Part shown: positions 29,330 to 39,653 of the stretch, piece after piece
How the letters are laid out: the number at the start of each line of letters is the position of its first letter
Numbering within the stretch: position 1 is the first letter of the stretch
Assembly (NCBI RefSeq): GCF_002269345.1
Contig: NZ_CP022889.1
Location: 248,001 to 312,000 of the forward strand
Direction of reading: 5' to 3'
DNA: 64,000 nt
Origin: Tsuneonella mangrovi
GTDB taxonomy: Bacteria > Pseudomonadota > Alphaproteobacteria > Sphingomonadales > Sphingomonadaceae
The notes under the pieces: model-generated
What the model saw: the letters and a program-made list of their open reading frames with translations, nothing else
Databases searched by the model: none
What the model was told of the DNA's origin: nothing
Position numbers and translations under genes: made by a program

Positions 29330-31317
29330 CCTACCATCACCCACGAAATGGCGACGAGAACGCCGATAAGCATGACAAGCGCATAACTGTAGAGATACCC
29401 GGACTGGATTTTCTTCGCGGCCACGGTGCCTTGTGCGACGACCCACGCCGCGCCGTCTGGCCCGAACCGGTCGATGATCCCGACGTCACCTTTCTTCCAG
29501 AACAGGCGGCCGATCCAGAACGCGGGGCGGACGAACACGACGTTGTAAAGCTCGTCGAAATACCACTTGTTGTAGACGAAGGTGTAGATCGGGCCGAGCT
29601 GCTGAGCGGCACGTGCGGGCATGCCCTTGTCACGGACATAGCCCTGATATGCGATCAGGAAGCCGATGATCATCACTACCGTCGCAGCCAGCTTCGCCCA
29701 TTCCGGAATGCCGTGCATTGCGTGCATCAGCCCTTCGTTGAACGCGACCGAACCGCTCCAGAATTCGGCGCTTTCGACGAATTGCGGGTAGAACACGAGG
29801 CCTGCAAACACCGCGCCGACGCTCAGCAGCACCAGCGGGATAAGCATCGACAGCGGGCTTTCGTGCGGGTGATAGCCGCCGGTGGTGTCTTCGCCAGCCT
29901 GTTCGGGGGTCTTGTGGACCGAGTGCTGGATGTGTTCGCTCTCGATCCAGCGCGGCTTGCCGAAGAAGGTCAGGAACACCAGCCGCCACGAATAGAAGCT
30001 GGTCAGCAGCGCAGCGATCACGCCCATCCAGAAGGCAAAGTTCGCCATGCTTGTGCCGCGCGCGAAGGCCGCTTCGATGATCGCGTCTTTCGAATAGAAT
30101 CCCGCGAACCCGAACAGGCCGGGAATGCCGACCCCGGTGATCGCCAGCGTTCCTGCGGTCATCGCCCAGAAAGTGATCGGGATCTTCTTATAGAGACCGC
30201 CGTAATAGCGCATGTCCTGCTCGTGGTGCATCGCGTGGATCACGCTGCCCGCGCACAGAAACAGCAGCGCCTTGAAGAACGCGTGCGTCAGCAGGTGGAA
30301 CATCGCGATGTTGTAAGCACCCACGCCGGCGGCGAAGAACATGTAGCCGAGCTGGCTGCAGGTCGAATAGGCGATCACCCGCTTGATGTCCCACTGGGTG
30401 CAGCCGATCGTTGCGGCGAACAGGCAGGTTGCCGCGCCGACGAAAGTCACGACGTTGAGCGCGAACGGCGCGGTCTCGAACATCGGCGACAGGCGGCAGA
30501 CCATGAACACGCCCGCGGTCACCATCGTCGCAGCGTGGATCAGCGCGGAAACCGGGGTCGGGCCTTCCATCGCGTCGGGCAACCAGGTGTGCAGCCCCAG
30601 CTGCGCGGATTTGCCCATCGCGCCGATGAACAACAGCACGCACAGCACGTCCATCGTATCGACCCGGTGGCCGAGGAAACCGATCGTGCTGCCTGCCATG
30701 CCGGGCGCGGCGGCGAGGATTTCGGGGATCGAGACGGTGTGAAACACCAGGTAGGTGCCGAAGATGCCGAGCATGAAGCCGAGATCGCCCACACGGTTGA
30801 CCACGAAGGCCTTGATCGCGGCGGCGTTGGCGCTGGGCTTCTTGAACCAGAACCCGATCAGCAGGTAGCTGGCGAGGCCCACCCCTTCCCAGCCGAAGAA
30901 CATCTGCACCAGGTTGTCTGCCGTCACGAGCATCAGCATCGCGAAGGTGAACAGGCTGAGGTAAGCGAAGAACCGGGGCTGGTCCGGGTCCTCGTCCATG
31001 TATCCCCACGAATAGAGGTGAACGAGCGCGGAAACGCTGGTGACAACCACCAGCATCACAGCGGTCAGCGTATCGACACGCAGCGCCCAGTCGAAACTCA
31101 GCGTGCCCGAATGGACCCACTGCAGCACCGGCACCACGGTCTCGCCCTGCGATCCCATCAGGAAGCCAACGAAGATCGGCCAGCTGAGCGCGCACGAAAC
31201 GAAAAGGAACCCGGTCGTCAGCGTCTTGACCGCGAGGTTGCCGAGCGCGCGGTTGCCGAGGCCGCCGACGATTGCCGCGAGCAGCGGCAGGAACACGATG
31301 AACAGGATCGGGTGCAA
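29326..31317 (-). CDS. nuoL: NADH dehydrogenase I subunit L
   Basis: Distal antiporter-like subunit of complex I with the long lateral helix. The 663-residue protein has about 16 membrane segments. Motifs: [38 protein letters not shown] and [20 protein letters not shown]. The C-terminal amphipathic helix region is present. It begins 4 bases after the nuoK stop and overlaps nuoM. Confidence 0.97.
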   Translation of the reverse strand: MHPILFIVFLPLLAAIVGGLGNRALGNLAVKTLTTGFLFVSCALSWPIFVGFLMGSQGETVVPVLQWVHSGTLSFDWALRVDTLTAVMLVVVTSVSALVHLYSWGYMDEDPDQPRFFAYLSLFTFAMLMLVTADNLVQMFFGWEGVGLASYLLIGFWFKKPSANAAAIKAFVVNRVGDLGFMLGIFGTYLVFHTVSIPEILAAAPGMAGSTIGFLGHRVDTMDVLCVLLFIGAMGKSAQLGLHTWLPDAMEGPTPVSALIHAATMVTAGVFMVCRLSPMFETAPFALNVVTFVGAATCLFAATIGCTQWDIKRVIAYSTCSQLGYMFFAAGVGAYNIAMFHLLTHAFFKALLFLCAGSVIHAMHHEQDMRYYGGLYKKIPITFWAMTAGTLAITGVGIPGLFGFAGFYSKDAIIEAAFARGTSMANFAFWMGVIAALLTSFYSWRLVFLTFFGKPRWIESEHIQHSVHKTPEQAGEDTTGGYHPHESPLSMLIPLVLLSVGAVFAGLVFYPQFVESAEFWSGSVAFNEGLMHAMHGIPEWAKLAATVVMIIGFLIAYQGYVRDKGMPARAAQQLGPIYTFVYNKWYFDELYNVVFVRPAFWIGRLFWKKGDVGIIDRFGPDGAAWVVAQGTVAAKKIQSGYLYSYALVMLIGVLVAISWVMVG

Positions 31318-31321
31318 CGGG

Positions 31322-31627
31322 CTATCCCTTCATCCGGTTGACGTCGTCGACCGCGATCGTGCCGCGGCCGCGGAAGTAGATCACGAGGATCGCGAGGCCG
31401 ATTGCCGCTTCGCCCGCTGCCACGGTCAGCACGAACATCGCGAAGATCTGCCCCGTCAGGTCGTGCAGGAAGGCGCTGAACGCCACGAGGTTGATGTTTA
31501 CCGCGAGCAGGATCAGCTCGATCGCCATCAGGATCACGATCACGTTCTTGCGGTTGAGGAAGATCCCCAACACGCCGAGCACGAACAGGATCGCGCCGAC
31601 AGTGAGGTATTGCGTCAGGCCGATCAC
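31322..31627 (-). CDS. nuoK: NADH dehydrogenase I subunit K
   Basis: Small MrpC-like membrane subunit, 101 residues, three hydrophobic segments. The conserved membrane Glu residues are in [16 protein letters not shown] and [13 protein letters not shown]. It overlaps nuoJ by 4 bases and precedes nuoL by 4 bases. Confidence 0.97.
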   Translation of the reverse strand: MIGLTQYLTVGAILFVLGVLGIFLNRKNVIVILMAIELILLAVNINLVAFSAFLHDLTGQIFAMFVLTVAAGEAAIGLAILVIYFRGRGTIAVDDVNRMKG

Positions 31628-32244
31628 AGCTGGACCCCCTTGCCCACTTCGGGCCGCGTGTTGACGGTTGCTTCGTCCGGGCGACGGCGAACTTGCTTGG
31701 AGATGTTCTGCCCGCGCGAATCCTTGCGTTCGCGATGGGTCAGCACAATCGCGCCGATCATCGCGACGAGCAGAATGATGCCTGCGCTTTCGAACAGGAA
31801 CAGGTACTTGCCATACAGCACCGCGCCGATCGCGGCGATGTTGCTGACGCCTTCGGCCGGCGGTGAGGCTGCCGCGGCGGTGTGCTTCAGGTCCAGCGCG
31901 CCTGCACTATAGACCGTGATGCCGAGCACCAGTTCGGCCGCAAGCACGATGGCGATGGCAATGCCGAGCGGGAAATTCTTCACGAACCCGGCGCGCAGTT
32001 CGGAGAAATCGATGTCGAGCATCATCACCACGAACAGGAACAGCACCGCGACCGCGCCGACGTAGACGATCACCAGCAGCATCGCGATGAACTCGGCGCC
32101 GACCAGCACCATCAGCCCGGCGGCGTTAAAGAACGCGAGGATCAGCCACAGCACCGAATGGACCGGGTTGCGGCTCATGATCACGAACACTGCCGAAAGG
32201 ATCGTGAGCGTGGCGAAAAGATAGAAGGAAAGGACCTGGATCAT
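31624..32244 (-). CDS. nuoJ: NADH dehydrogenase I subunit J
   Basis: Membrane subunit of complex I, 206 residues with five hydrophobic segments. The family motif [19 protein letters not shown] is intact (about residues 55-73). ATG 32244 ([13 protein letters not shown]) has a GGAGG ribosome-binding site at 32253-32257 that touches the end of a palindromic repeat. The gene is separated from nuoI by 111 bases, the only sizeable gap inside the nuo operon. Confidence 0.95.
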   Translation of the reverse strand: MIQVLSFYLFATLTILSAVFVIMSRNPVHSVLWLILAFFNAAGLMVLVGAEFIAMLLVIVYVGAVAVLFLFVVMMLDIDFSELRAGFVKNFPLGIAIAIVLAAELVLGITVYSAGALDLKHTAAAASPPAEGVSNIAAIGAVLYGKYLFLFESAGIILLVAMIGAIVLTHRERKDSRGQNISKQVRRRPDEATVNTRPEVGKGVQL

Positions 32245-32255
32245 CGTGCGAACCT

Positions 32256-32321
32256 CCGTTCGCCTCGAGCGAAGTCGAGAGGGCGAGCACAAAGTGTCTC
32301 GACTGCGCTCGACACGAACGG
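32256..32321. repeat. Palindromic dispersed-type repeat between nuoI and nuoJ
   Basis: A 66-base element is bounded by CCGTTCG (32256-32262) and its inverse CGAACGG (32315-32321). Inside, CTCGAGCGAAGTCGAGA and TCTCGACTGCGCTCGACAC form further inverted partners, so RNA or single-stranded DNA could fold into a long hairpin. It resembles short palindromic repeats scattered in sphingomonad genomes. There is one copy in this window. It lies directly at the nuoJ ribosome-binding site. Confidence 0.7.
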
Positions 32322-32355
32322 GCATTTGGAGAGGCTGGAAATCACGTCGCGGCCC

Positions 32356-32841
32356 CTATCGATACGGCGCATCGGCTTCAAGGTTCGCGGCGATCGCCCG
32401 CTCCCACTTGTCCCCGTTGGCCAGCAGTTTCGCCTTGTCGTAGAGCAGTTCCTCGCGCGTTTCGGTCGCGTATTCGAAGTTCGGCCCTTCGACGATCGCA
32501 TCCACCGGGCAGGCTTCCTGGCAGAAGCCGCAATAGATGCACTTGGTCATGTCGATGTCGTAGCGGGTGGTGCGGCGGCTGCCGTCCTCGCGCGGTTCCG
32601 CCTCGATAGTGATCGCCTGCGCCGGGCAGATCGCTTCGCACAGCTTGCACGCGATGCAGCGTTCCTCGCCGTTGGGATAGCGCCGCAGCGCGTGTTCGCC
32701 GCGGAAACGCGGGGAAAGAGGGTTCTTCTCGAACGGATAGTTGATCGTCGCCTTGGGCTTGAAGAAGTACTTCAGCGTGAGGGCATGCGCCTTCACGAAC
32801 TCCCACAGCGTGAACGACTTGACGAGCTGGGCGACGGTCAT
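32356..32841 (-). CDS. nuoI: NADH dehydrogenase I subunit I
   Basis: Ferredoxin-like subunit carrying two [4Fe-4S] clusters (N6a, N6b) in the peripheral arm of complex I. The 161-residue protein shows both motifs: [16 protein letters not shown] and [19 protein letters not shown] 32841 overlaps the nuoH stop by 4 bases. Length is as expected. Confidence 0.97.
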   Translation of the reverse strand: MTVAQLVKSFTLWEFVKAHALTLKYFFKPKATINYPFEKNPLSPRFRGEHALRRYPNGEERCIACKLCEAICPAQAITIEAEPREDGSRRTTRYDIDMTKCIYCGFCQEACPVDAIVEGPNFEYATETREELLYDKAKLLANGDKWERAIAANLEADAPYR

Positions 32842-33917
32842 GCGACGCCTCCGTAACGGGTAAACATCAGCCAACCGCTCACCAGCACCACGAACAGCAG
32901 GCTCATCGGCAGGAACACCTTCCAGCCGAGGCGCATGAGCTGGTCGTAGCGGTAGCGCGGCACGGTCGCCTTTACCCAGCTGAAGATGAAGAAGAAAAAC
33001 AGGATCTTGGCGAGCAGCCAAACAAATCCGGGAATGACAATGTTCGGGAAGATGCCGAGGAATGGGATGTCCATTATCGGCAGGTAGCCGCCGAAAAACA
33101 GCACCGCGTTCAAGGTGCACATCAGCAGCACGTTGGCGTATTCGCCCAGCCAGTAGAGCGCGAAGGCCATGCTGGAGTATTCGGTCTGGTACCCGGCGAC
33201 GAGTTCGCTCTCGGCCTCGGTCAGGTCGAACGGCGCGCGGGCGGTTTCGGCCATGCCGGAGATCAGGAACAGCACCCACATCGGGAACAGCAGCGGGTTG
33301 AACACGAACCCGTTGAGCAGCCACACGTGGTCCTTCTGCGCCTGCACGATCTCGTTCAGGTTGAACGAGCCGGCCCACAGCACCACGCAGATCAGGATGA
33401 ACCCGATCGAGACTTCGTAGGAAATCATCTGCGCGGCGGCGCGCATGGCGGAGAAGAACGGATACTTCGAGTTCGACGCCCAGCCCGCGATCACCACGCC
33501 GTAGACCCCCAGCGAACTGATCGCGAGGACATAGAGCAGCCCGACGTTGATGTTCGCCAGGATCGCTCCCGAGTTGAACGGGATCACCGCCCACGCCATC
33601 AGCGCGACGGTGAAGGTGATGATCGGCGCGATCAGGAACAGGCCCTTGTTCGCTGCCGAGGGAATGATCGTTTCCTGCAGGAACACCTTCAACCCGTCGG
33701 CGAACGACTGCAACAGACCCCACGGGCCGACCACATTGGGCCCCTTGCGCAGCGCCATCGCCGCCCAGATCTTGCGGTCGGCATAGATGATCATCGCCAC
33801 GCCGAGCATCAGCGGCAGTGCGATCAGCAGGATTCCGCAGATCGTCGCGACGAACCACGCCCAGTCGTATGGCATGCCGAGGAATTCGAAGAATTCGGTC
33901 ATGGTCATGCTGGTCAT
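32838..33917 (-). CDS. nuoH: NADH dehydrogenase I subunit H
   Basis: Membrane subunit at the quinone site of complex I. The 359-residue protein has eight or nine hydrophobic segments. Family motifs: [39 protein letters not shown] (quinone-site acidic residues) and [15 protein letters not shown]. It overlaps nuoI (ATGA) and overlaps the small membrane gene upstream by 4 bases. Confidence 0.97.
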   Translation of the reverse strand: MTSMTMTEFFEFLGMPYDWAWFVATICGILLIALPLMLGVAMIIYADRKIWAAMALRKGPNVVGPWGLLQSFADGLKVFLQETIIPSAANKGLFLIAPIITFTVALMAWAVIPFNSGAILANINVGLLYVLAISSLGVYGVVIAGWASNSKYPFFSAMRAAAQMISYEVSIGFILICVVLWAGSFNLNEIVQAQKDHVWLLNGFVFNPLLFPMWVLFLISGMAETARAPFDLTEAESELVAGYQTEYSSMAFALYWLGEYANVLLMCTLNAVLFFGGYLPIMDIPFLGIFPNIVIPGFVWLLAKILFFFFIFSWVKATVPRYRYDQLMRLGWKVFLPMSLLFVVLVSGWLMFTRYGGVA

Positions 33918-34180
33918 TCCGCAGCCTCCGCCGACCAGTGCTTATCCAGCCGCCACAGCACCGCGGCGCCGAAGAACGGCCAAGCTGCGCTTGAGAAACC
34001 GTGTAGGATGGAGACCAAGAGTTGCAACGACCCACCGGCATCAGCGGCATCGCCCAGGCTGTGCGCCATCGCTTTGAGCATTAGCAATGTTGGCAGCGCC
34101 CCAGTAACTACGGTGATCAGCGCCACGACAAACAAGATACCTGCCGCATATCGCATCGAATTCTGGTAGAAGGCGTTCAT
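33914..34180 (-). CDS. Small membrane protein inserted between nuoG and nuoH
   Basis: An 88-residue protein, not a standard complex I subunit. It has two hydrophobic segments, about residues 10-34 ([20 protein letters not shown]) and 60-76 ([17 protein letters not shown]). It overlaps both nuoG and nuoH by 4 bases, so it is translated with them. No family is recognised. Its place suggests an accessory, assembly or supernumerary role in complex I, by inference only. Confidence 0.75.
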   Translation of the reverse strand: MNAFYQNSMRYAAGILFVVALITVVTGALPTLLMLKAMAHSLGDAADAGGSLQLLVSILHGFSSAAWPFFGAAVLWRLDKHWSAEAAE

Positions 34181-36165
34181 TCCGCAGCCTCCGCCATCTC
34201 ATTGCCGTGGAGCAGTTCGGCGCTGCATTGCTGCATTACCGCGCTCGCCCGCGCGATCGGGTTGGTGAGGTAGAAGTCCTTGATCGGATATCCTTCGATG
34301 GTCCCGCTGGCAGTGGCGTTTGCGTCGGCCTTGGGCAGCGCGCCATAATCGGCAAGGCCTTCCACGCCCAGCGCGGGCACTGCGGCGATCATTGCCGATT
34401 GAAGCTGCGCGAAAGTATCGAACCCGACCTTGACGCCAAGCGTATCGGCCAGCGCGCGCAGGATCGTCCAGTCCTCGCGGGCATCGCCCGGCGCGAACAC
34501 CGCCTTTTCGGCGAACTGCACCCGCCCTTCGGTGTTGACGTAAGTCCCGTCCTTTTCGCTGTAGGCAGCGGCGGGCAGGATGATATCGGCAGCGTGTGCG
34601 CCTTTATCGCCGTGGTGGCCGATGTAGACCTTGAGACTGTCGGCGAACTGGCTGAAATCAACCTCGTCTGCGCCGAGCGCCAGCACGACCTTGGGTTTGG
34701 CAGCAACGATATCGGCAATCCCGCCCTTCTGCGCGAAGCCGAGCATCAGTCCGCCCATTCGCGAGGCGGAGAAGTGCAGCACGTTGAAGCCCGCACCCCA
34801 TGCCTCGGCCAGCGCGATCGCCTTGGCGTGCGCACCCTTGATGCCCGCCCCGCCAACGATCACTGACGGGTTTTCGGCATCCTCGAACGCCTTGGCCACT
34901 TCGGCGGGCAGATCGTTGAGCACCGACAGGTCGTTGCCGAGGAATGTTGCGGGATAGGTGGTTTCCCACTCCGGCCCGACGATGAACACTTTCGCCCCGT
35001 TCTTCACCGCCTTGCGGATGCGGACGTTCACCAGCGGCGCTTCCCAGCGCACGTGGCTGCCGACGATCAGGATCGCATCGGCGCTCTCAAGCCCGGCAAA
35101 CGTGGTGTTGAAGTTGACCGCCGCGAGGTTCGAGACGTCGTAGTCCATCCCGGTCTGGCGGCCTTCGAGCAGGTCCGATCCCATCGCGCCGAGCAGCGCC
35201 TTGGCAGCAAACATCGTCTCGCAGTCGAGCATGTCGCCCGCGATCGCGGCGATCGACTTGCCCGGCTTGGCGGCGGCGATCTTCTTGAAGGCTTCGTCCC
35301 AGCTTGCCTCGGTCAGCTTGCCGCGCTTGCGGATCCACACCTTGTCGAGGCGGCGGCGGGTGAGCCCGTCTACCTGGTAGCGCGCTTTGTCGCTGATCCA
35401 TTCCTCGTTCACGTCATCGTTGATCCGCGGCAGCGCGCGCAACACTTCGCGCCCGCGGCTGTCGAGCCGGATATTCGCGCCGACCGCGTCGGACACGTCG
35501 ATGCTCAGCGTCTTCTTGAGCTCCCACGGGCGCGCTTCGAACGCGTAGGGCCGCGAAGTCAGTGCGCCGACCGGGCACAGGTCGATCACGTTGGCCGAAA
35601 GCTCGTGCTTGGCTGCGTGTTCGAGGTAGGTGGTGATCTGCATGTCCTCGCCGCGATAGAGCGCGCCGATTTCGTCGACCCCAGCGATCTCTTCGGAGAA
35701 GCGCACGCAGCGGGTGCAGTGGATGCAGCGGGTCATCACCGTCTTGATCAACGGGCCCATGTACTTCTCGGTCACCGCGCGCTTGTTCTCGTGATAGCGC
35801 GAGCCGCCGCGACCGTAGGCGACCGACTGGTCCTGCAGGTCGCATTCCCCGCCCTGGTCGCAGATCGGGCAATCGAGCGGGTGGTTGATGAGCAGGAACT
35901 CCATCACCCCTTCGCGCGCCTGCTTGACCATCGGCGTATCGGTGCGGATTTCCTGCCCTTCGCTGGTCGGCAGCGCACAGCTCGCCTGCGGCTTGGGCGG
36001 CCCGGGCTTCACTTCGACCAGGCACATCCGGCAATTGCCGGCGATGGACAGGCGCTCGTGATAACAGAAGCGCGGGATTTCCTTGCCCGCAAGCTCGCAC
36101 GCCTGCAGCACGGTCGCCCCCTGCGGTACTTCGATCTCGACGCCGTCTACGGTGACCTTAGGCAT
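34177..36165 (-). CDS. nuoG: NADH dehydrogenase I subunit G
   Basis: Largest peripheral subunit of complex I, 662 residues. The N-terminus is a [2Fe-2S] ferredoxin domain (IPRFCYHERLSIAGNCRMCL). It is followed by the His-Cys3 [4Fe-4S] region (DCPICDQGGECDLQDQSVAY) and a second cluster motif (TRCIHCTRCVRFSEEIAG). The rest is a molybdopterin-oxidoreductase-like domain without cofactor function. Length is on the short side, as in mitochondria-like alphaproteobacterial forms. The ATG shares its A with the nuoF stop. Confidence 0.97.
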   Translation of the reverse strand: MPKVTVDGVEIEVPQGATVLQACELAGKEIPRFCYHERLSIAGNCRMCLVEVKPGPPKPQASCALPTSEGQEIRTDTPMVKQAREGVMEFLLINHPLDCPICDQGGECDLQDQSVAYGRGGSRYHENKRAVTEKYMGPLIKTVMTRCIHCTRCVRFSEEIAGVDEIGALYRGEDMQITTYLEHAAKHELSANVIDLCPVGALTSRPYAFEARPWELKKTLSIDVSDAVGANIRLDSRGREVLRALPRINDDVNEEWISDKARYQVDGLTRRRLDKVWIRKRGKLTEASWDEAFKKIAAAKPGKSIAAIAGDMLDCETMFAAKALLGAMGSDLLEGRQTGMDYDVSNLAAVNFNTTFAGLESADAILIVGSHVRWEAPLVNVRIRKAVKNGAKVFIVGPEWETTYPATFLGNDLSVLNDLPAEVAKAFEDAENPSVIVGGAGIKGAHAKAIALAEAWGAGFNVLHFSASRMGGLMLGFAQKGGIADIVAAKPKVVLALGADEVDFSQFADSLKVYIGHHGDKGAHAADIILPAAAYSEKDGTYVNTEGRVQFAEKAVFAPGDAREDWTILRALADTLGVKVGFDTFAQLQSAMIAAVPALGVEGLADYGALPKADANATASGTIEGYPIKDFYLTNPIARASAVMQQCSAELLHGNEMAEAAE

Positions 36166-37448
36166 TATTCTGCCGCCTCCAGCAGCCGTTCATTGATCCG
36201 CCGCTCCAACTCGGGCCGGAAGTGGCGGATGAGACCCTGGATCGGCCAGGCTGCCGCATCGCCGAGCGCGCAGATGGTGTGGCCTTCGACCTGCTTGGTA
36301 ACTTGCTGCAGCATGTCGATTTCCTCGATCGCTGCATCGCCCGTCTCGAGCCGCTTCATGACGCGCCACATCCAGCCGGTGCCTTCGCGGCACGGGGTGC
36401 ACTGGCCGCAGCTTTCGTGCTTGTAGAAATAGCTGAGCCGGCTGATTGCACGGACGATGTCGGTGGACTTGTCCATCACGATCACCGCCGCAGTGCCGAG
36501 GCCGGAGCCCTGGTCCTTGCAGCCGTCGAAGTCCATCGGCATGTCGGGGCACATGTGGCCCGGAACCAGCGGCACCGACGAGCCGCCGGGGATCACTGCC
36601 AGCAGGTTGTCCCACCCGCCGCGAATACCGCCCGCGTGCTTCTCGATCAGCTCGCGGAACGGGATGCTCATCGCTTCTTCCACCACGCACGGTTTCTCGA
36701 CGTGGCCGCTGATCTGGAACAGCTTGGTGCCCTTGTTGTTCTCGCGACCGAAGCTGGCGAACCAGCTCGCGCCGCGCCGCATGATGGTGGGCGCAACCGC
36801 GATCGATTCGACGTTATTTACGGTAGTCGGGCAGCCATACAGGCCCGCGCCTGCCGGGAACGGCGGCTTCAGGCGAGGCTGGCCCTTCTTGCCTTCGAGG
36901 CTCTCGATCATCGCGGTTTCTTCGCCGCAGATGTAGGCGCCCGCGCCGCGGTGCATGAACACGTCGAAGTCGTAGCCCGAACCGCAGGCGTTGTTGCCGA
37001 TCAGGCCGGCGGCATAGGCCTCGTCGATCGCGGCCTGCAGTGTCTCCGCTTCGCGGATGTATTCGCCGCGAATGTAGATATAGGCGGCGCGCGCGCGCAT
37101 CGCGTAACCGGCGACCAGCGCGCCTTCGATCAGCTTGTGCGGATCGTGGCGGATGATTTCGCGGTCCTTGCACGAACCCGGCTCGGATTCGTCGGCGTTG
37201 ATGACCAGGAAGCTCGGGCGTCCGTCCTTGCTTTCCTTGGGCATGAACGACCACTTCATGCCGGTGGGGAAGCCCGCCCCGCCCCGACCGCGCAGGCCCG
37301 AAGCCTTGATCTCGTCAATAATCGTATCCTGGCCCCGGGCGAGAATAGCCTTGGTATCGTCCCAGTCGCCGCGCGCACGCGCTGCCGCGAGGTTCCATGG
37401 CTGGAACCCATAGAGGTTGGTGAAGATGCGGTCCTTATCGGCGAGCAT
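36165..37448 (-). CDS. nuoF: NADH dehydrogenase I subunit F
   Basis: NADH- and FMN-binding subunit. The 427-residue protein has the NADH motif [19 protein letters not shown], the FMN-region motif [19 protein letters not shown], and the [4Fe-4S] ligands in [17 protein letters not shown]. It overlaps a 60-residue small gene by 14 bases upstream and joins nuoG by 1 base downstream. Confidence 0.97.
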   Translation of the reverse strand: MLADKDRIFTNLYGFQPWNLAAARARGDWDDTKAILARGQDTIIDEIKASGLRGRGGAGFPTGMKWSFMPKESKDGRPSFLVINADESEPGSCKDREIIRHDPHKLIEGALVAGYAMRARAAYIYIRGEYIREAETLQAAIDEAYAAGLIGNNACGSGYDFDVFMHRGAGAYICGEETAMIESLEGKKGQPRLKPPFPAGAGLYGCPTTVNNVESIAVAPTIMRRGASWFASFGRENNKGTKLFQISGHVEKPCVVEEAMSIPFRELIEKHAGGIRGGWDNLLAVIPGGSSVPLVPGHMCPDMPMDFDGCKDQGSGLGTAAVIVMDKSTDIVRAISRLSYFYKHESCGQCTPCREGTGWMWRVMKRLETGDAAIEEIDMLQQVTKQVEGHTICALGDAAAWPIQGLIRHFRPELERRINERLLEAAE

Positions 37449-37617
37449 TGCCGTTTCCTTCGCTATCCTCGTCTTCTTCCCGGGCGAGGCCCATGAACGC
37501 GAGGCCAGCGGATGCCCCGGCGATCGCGAGGCCCCACAGCAAGCCGCGGTTGAACACCATGAACAAGGCGAACAGTCCCATCAGGGCAGACGCAGTGAAA
37601 TAAACGAGCTTCACCAT
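37435..37617 (-). CDS. Small membrane protein inserted between nuoE and nuoF
   Basis: A 60-residue protein with two hydrophobic segments (about residues 4-22, [18 protein letters not shown], and 25-45, [20 protein letters not shown]) and a strongly acidic tail ([10 protein letters not shown]). It overlaps nuoE by 7 bases and nuoF by 14 bases. No family is recognised. The overlaps on both sides support a real gene. A complex I accessory role is inferred from place only. Confidence 0.68.
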   Translation of the reverse strand: MVKLVYFTASALMGLFALFMVFNRGLLWGLAIAGASAGLAFMGLAREEDEDSEGNGNARR

Positions 37618-38279
37618 TCCCCCCGGTAATCGTGGTTTTCGGTGACCATGTCCTTGAGCGTGGTCGGCCCGCCGCTCGGTTCGCTGGTGTGGCGCCCCGG
37701 CTCCTGCGTGCCTTCCTTAGGGGTTTCGCCTGCAGCGAGCGCATCGAGCACCGAATCGAGCCGTTCGGGCGTCAGGTCTTCGTAGTTGCCGTCGTTGATC
37801 TGGACCATCGGCGCGGTGGCACAATTGCCCATGCATTCGACTTCGGTGAGGGTCCACAGCCCGTCCTCAGTCGTGTGGCCCTTCTTCATCCCGCGCTTGG
37901 CGCACGTGCCCAGGATATCGTCGCTCCCACGCAGCATACATGGCGTCGTGCCGCACACCTGGACGTGGAATTTCCCGACCGGCTTCATGTTGTACATGAA
38001 ATAGAACGTCGCGACTTCGAGTACGCGGATCACCGGCATATCGAGATAGCGCGCGACGTATTCGATCACCGGAAGCGGCAACCAGCCCTGTGTATCGGTC
38101 TCTTCGCCGACTTGCCGCTGGGCGAAGTCGAGCAGCGCCATCACCGCCGATTTCTGGCGGCCTGCAGGATACTTGGCGATCGCCTTGTCGGCCTTCGCCT
38201 GCCAGGCGGGCGTGAATGCGAAATCGCCCCAGCGTGCGCGCAGTTCGGGCGTATCGGGTGCGGGGGTGCGGTCAGCCAC
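37611..38279 (-). CDS. nuoE: NADH dehydrogenase I subunit E
   Basis: Carries the [2Fe-2S] cluster N1a next to NuoF. The 222-residue protein has the four cysteine ligands in VCGTTPCMLRGSDDI and VECMGNCATAPMVQIND. The GTG start at 38279 ([13 protein letters not shown]) overlaps the stop region of the small gene upstream; a longer in-frame ATG lies inside that gene. About 50 C-terminal residues after the cluster domain form a low-complexity extension (GTQEPGRHTSEPSGGP). Confidence 0.94.
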   Translation of the reverse strand: MADRTPAPDTPELRARWGDFAFTPAWQAKADKAIAKYPAGRQKSAVMALLDFAQRQVGEETDTQGWLPLPVIEYVARYLDMPVIRVLEVATFYFMYNMKPVGKFHVQVCGTTPCMLRGSDDILGTCAKRGMKKGHTTEDGLWTLTEVECMGNCATAPMVQINDGNYEDLTPERLDSVLDALAAGETPKEGTQEPGRHTSEPSGGPTTLKDMVTENHDYRGEW

Positions 38280-38445
38280 GGAAGAACTTCTTTTCTTCAG
38301 ACAGGAAACGGAAAGCCCAAACCACGAGGAATACGCCAATGGCAATCGGGCCCAAGCTCGCAGGAACCACCTCAAAGTAGGCCGCTAGAGCAACAAGCCA
38401 TGCGGGTATGCCGATTAATAGTTCTAGGCGGCGTGCCAGACTCAC
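38272..38445 (-). CDS. Small membrane protein between nuoD and nuoE (57 aa, GTG start)
   Basis: A 57-residue frame fills the space between nuoD and nuoE. Its GTG start overlaps the nuoD stop (GTGA) and its TGA lies within the first codons of nuoE, in a different frame. The protein starts [20 protein letters not shown] and has two hydrophobic segments, about residues 9-26 and 31-47 ([18 protein letters not shown]), ending EEKKFFRG. No family is recognised. Exact coupling at both ends and the membrane character argue for a real gene. It is the third small membrane gene inside this nuo operon. Confidence 0.68.
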   Translation of the reverse strand: MSLARRLELLIGIPAWLVALAAYFEVVPASLGPIAIGVFLVVWAFRFLSEEKKFFRG

Positions 38446-39653
38446 CGGTCACACTCCCCGAACACGACGTCGATCGCGCCGAGGATGGCGGTGGCGTCGG
38501 GCAGCATGTGGCCCTTCGACATGAAGTCCATCGCCTGCAGGTGGCTGAATGCCGTGGGGCGGATCTTGCAGCGGTACGGCTTGTTGCTGCCATCGCTGAC
38601 GAGATAGACGCCGAATTCGCCCTTCGGGCTCTCGGTGGCGACGTAGACTTCGCCGGCGGGGACGTGGAAGCCCTCAGTATATAGCTTGAAGTGATGGATC
38701 AGGCTTTCCATCGAGCTCTTCATCTCGCCGCGCTTGGGGGGCGAAACCTTGCGATCGTCGGAGCAAATCGGGCCCTCGGGCATTTCGGCGAGGCACTGCT
38801 TCATGATCTTTGCCGACTGGCGCACTTCCTCGACGCGGACCATGAACCGGTCGTAGCAATCCGAATTGGTGCCGACGGGGATTTCGAAATCCATCCGGTC
38901 GTAGACGTCGTAGGGCTGGCTCTTGCGCAAGTCCCACGGAATGCCCGCCGCACGGATCATCGGGCCGGAGAAGCCCCACGCCAGCGCGTCTTCCTTGCTG
39001 ACATGTGCGATATCGACGTTGCGCTGCTTGAAGATGCGGTTGTCGATAACGAGGCTCATCGCGTCTTCGAACAGCCGCGGAAGCCGCGTGTCGAGCCAGT
39101 CGCCGATATCGGTCAGCAGCTTGAGCGGCACGTCCTGGTGCACCCCGCCGGGGCGATACCACGCCATGTGCATCCGCGCGCCAGCCGCTCGCTCGAAGAA
39201 ATTGAGGCAGTCCTCGCGGATCTCGAACACCCACAGGTTCGGGGTCATCGCGCCGACGTCCATCACGTGGCTGCCGATGTTGAGCATGTGGTTGCAGATG
39301 CGGGTCAGCTCGGCGAACAGCACCCGCAGGTATTGCGCGCGTAGCGGCACTTCGAGGTTCAAGAGCTTCTCGATCGCGAGGACGTAGCTGTGCTCCATCC
39401 CCAGCGGGCTGCAATAATCGAGCCGGTCGAAGTACGGCAGCGCCTGCAGGTAGGTCTTGTTTTCGATCAGCTTTTCGGTGCCGCGATGGAGCAGGCCGAC
39501 ATGCGGATCGATCCGCTCGATGATCTCGCCGTCGAGCTCCATAACCATCCGCAGCACGCCATGCGCTGCCGGGTGCTGGGGCCCGAAGTTGATCGTGTAG
39601 TTGGTGATGACCTCGTCGCCAGTGGTGGGCGACTGTTCGAGCTGCATGCTCAT
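38442..39653 (-). CDS. nuoD: NADH dehydrogenase I subunit D
   Basis: 49-kDa-type subunit forming the quinone pocket with NuoB. The 403-residue protein has the family motifs [35 protein letters not shown] and [21 protein letters not shown]-terminal DVVFGECDR is the standard end. It overlaps nuoC by 4 bases. Confidence 0.97.
   Translation of the reverse strand: MSMQLEQSPTTGDEVITNYTINFGPQHPAAHGVLRMVMELDGEIIERIDPHVGLLHRGTEKLIENKTYLQALPYFDRLDYCSPLGMEHSYVLAIEKLLNLEVPLRAQYLRVLFAELTRICNHMLNIGSHVMDVGAMTPNLWVFEIREDCLNFFERAAGARMHMAWYRPGGVHQDVPLKLLTDIGDWLDTRLPRLFEDAMSLVIDNRIFKQRNVDIAHVSKEDALAWGFSGPMIRAAGIPWDLRKSQPYDVYDRMDFEIPVGTNSDCYDRFMVRVEEVRQSAKIMKQCLAEMPEGPICSDDRKVSPPKRGEMKSSMESLIHHFKLYTEGFHVPAGEVYVATESPKGEFGVYLVSDGSNKPYRCKIRPTAFSHLQAMDFMSKGHMLPDATAILGAIDVVFGECDR

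Noticed and set aside
29431-31341. A 636-codon open frame on the plus strand opposite nuoL
   Set aside because: It mirrors the codon pattern of nuoL; composition is rich in Glu, His and Arg without motifs. High GC makes such antisense frames common here (also opposite trpE, gltX, gltA, nuoF and dnaE2).
32356-34050. One long protein covering nuoH and nuoI
   Set aside because: The open frame of nuoI extends upstream through nuoH in another frame; nuoH itself has all family motifs and overlaps nuoI by only 4 bases.
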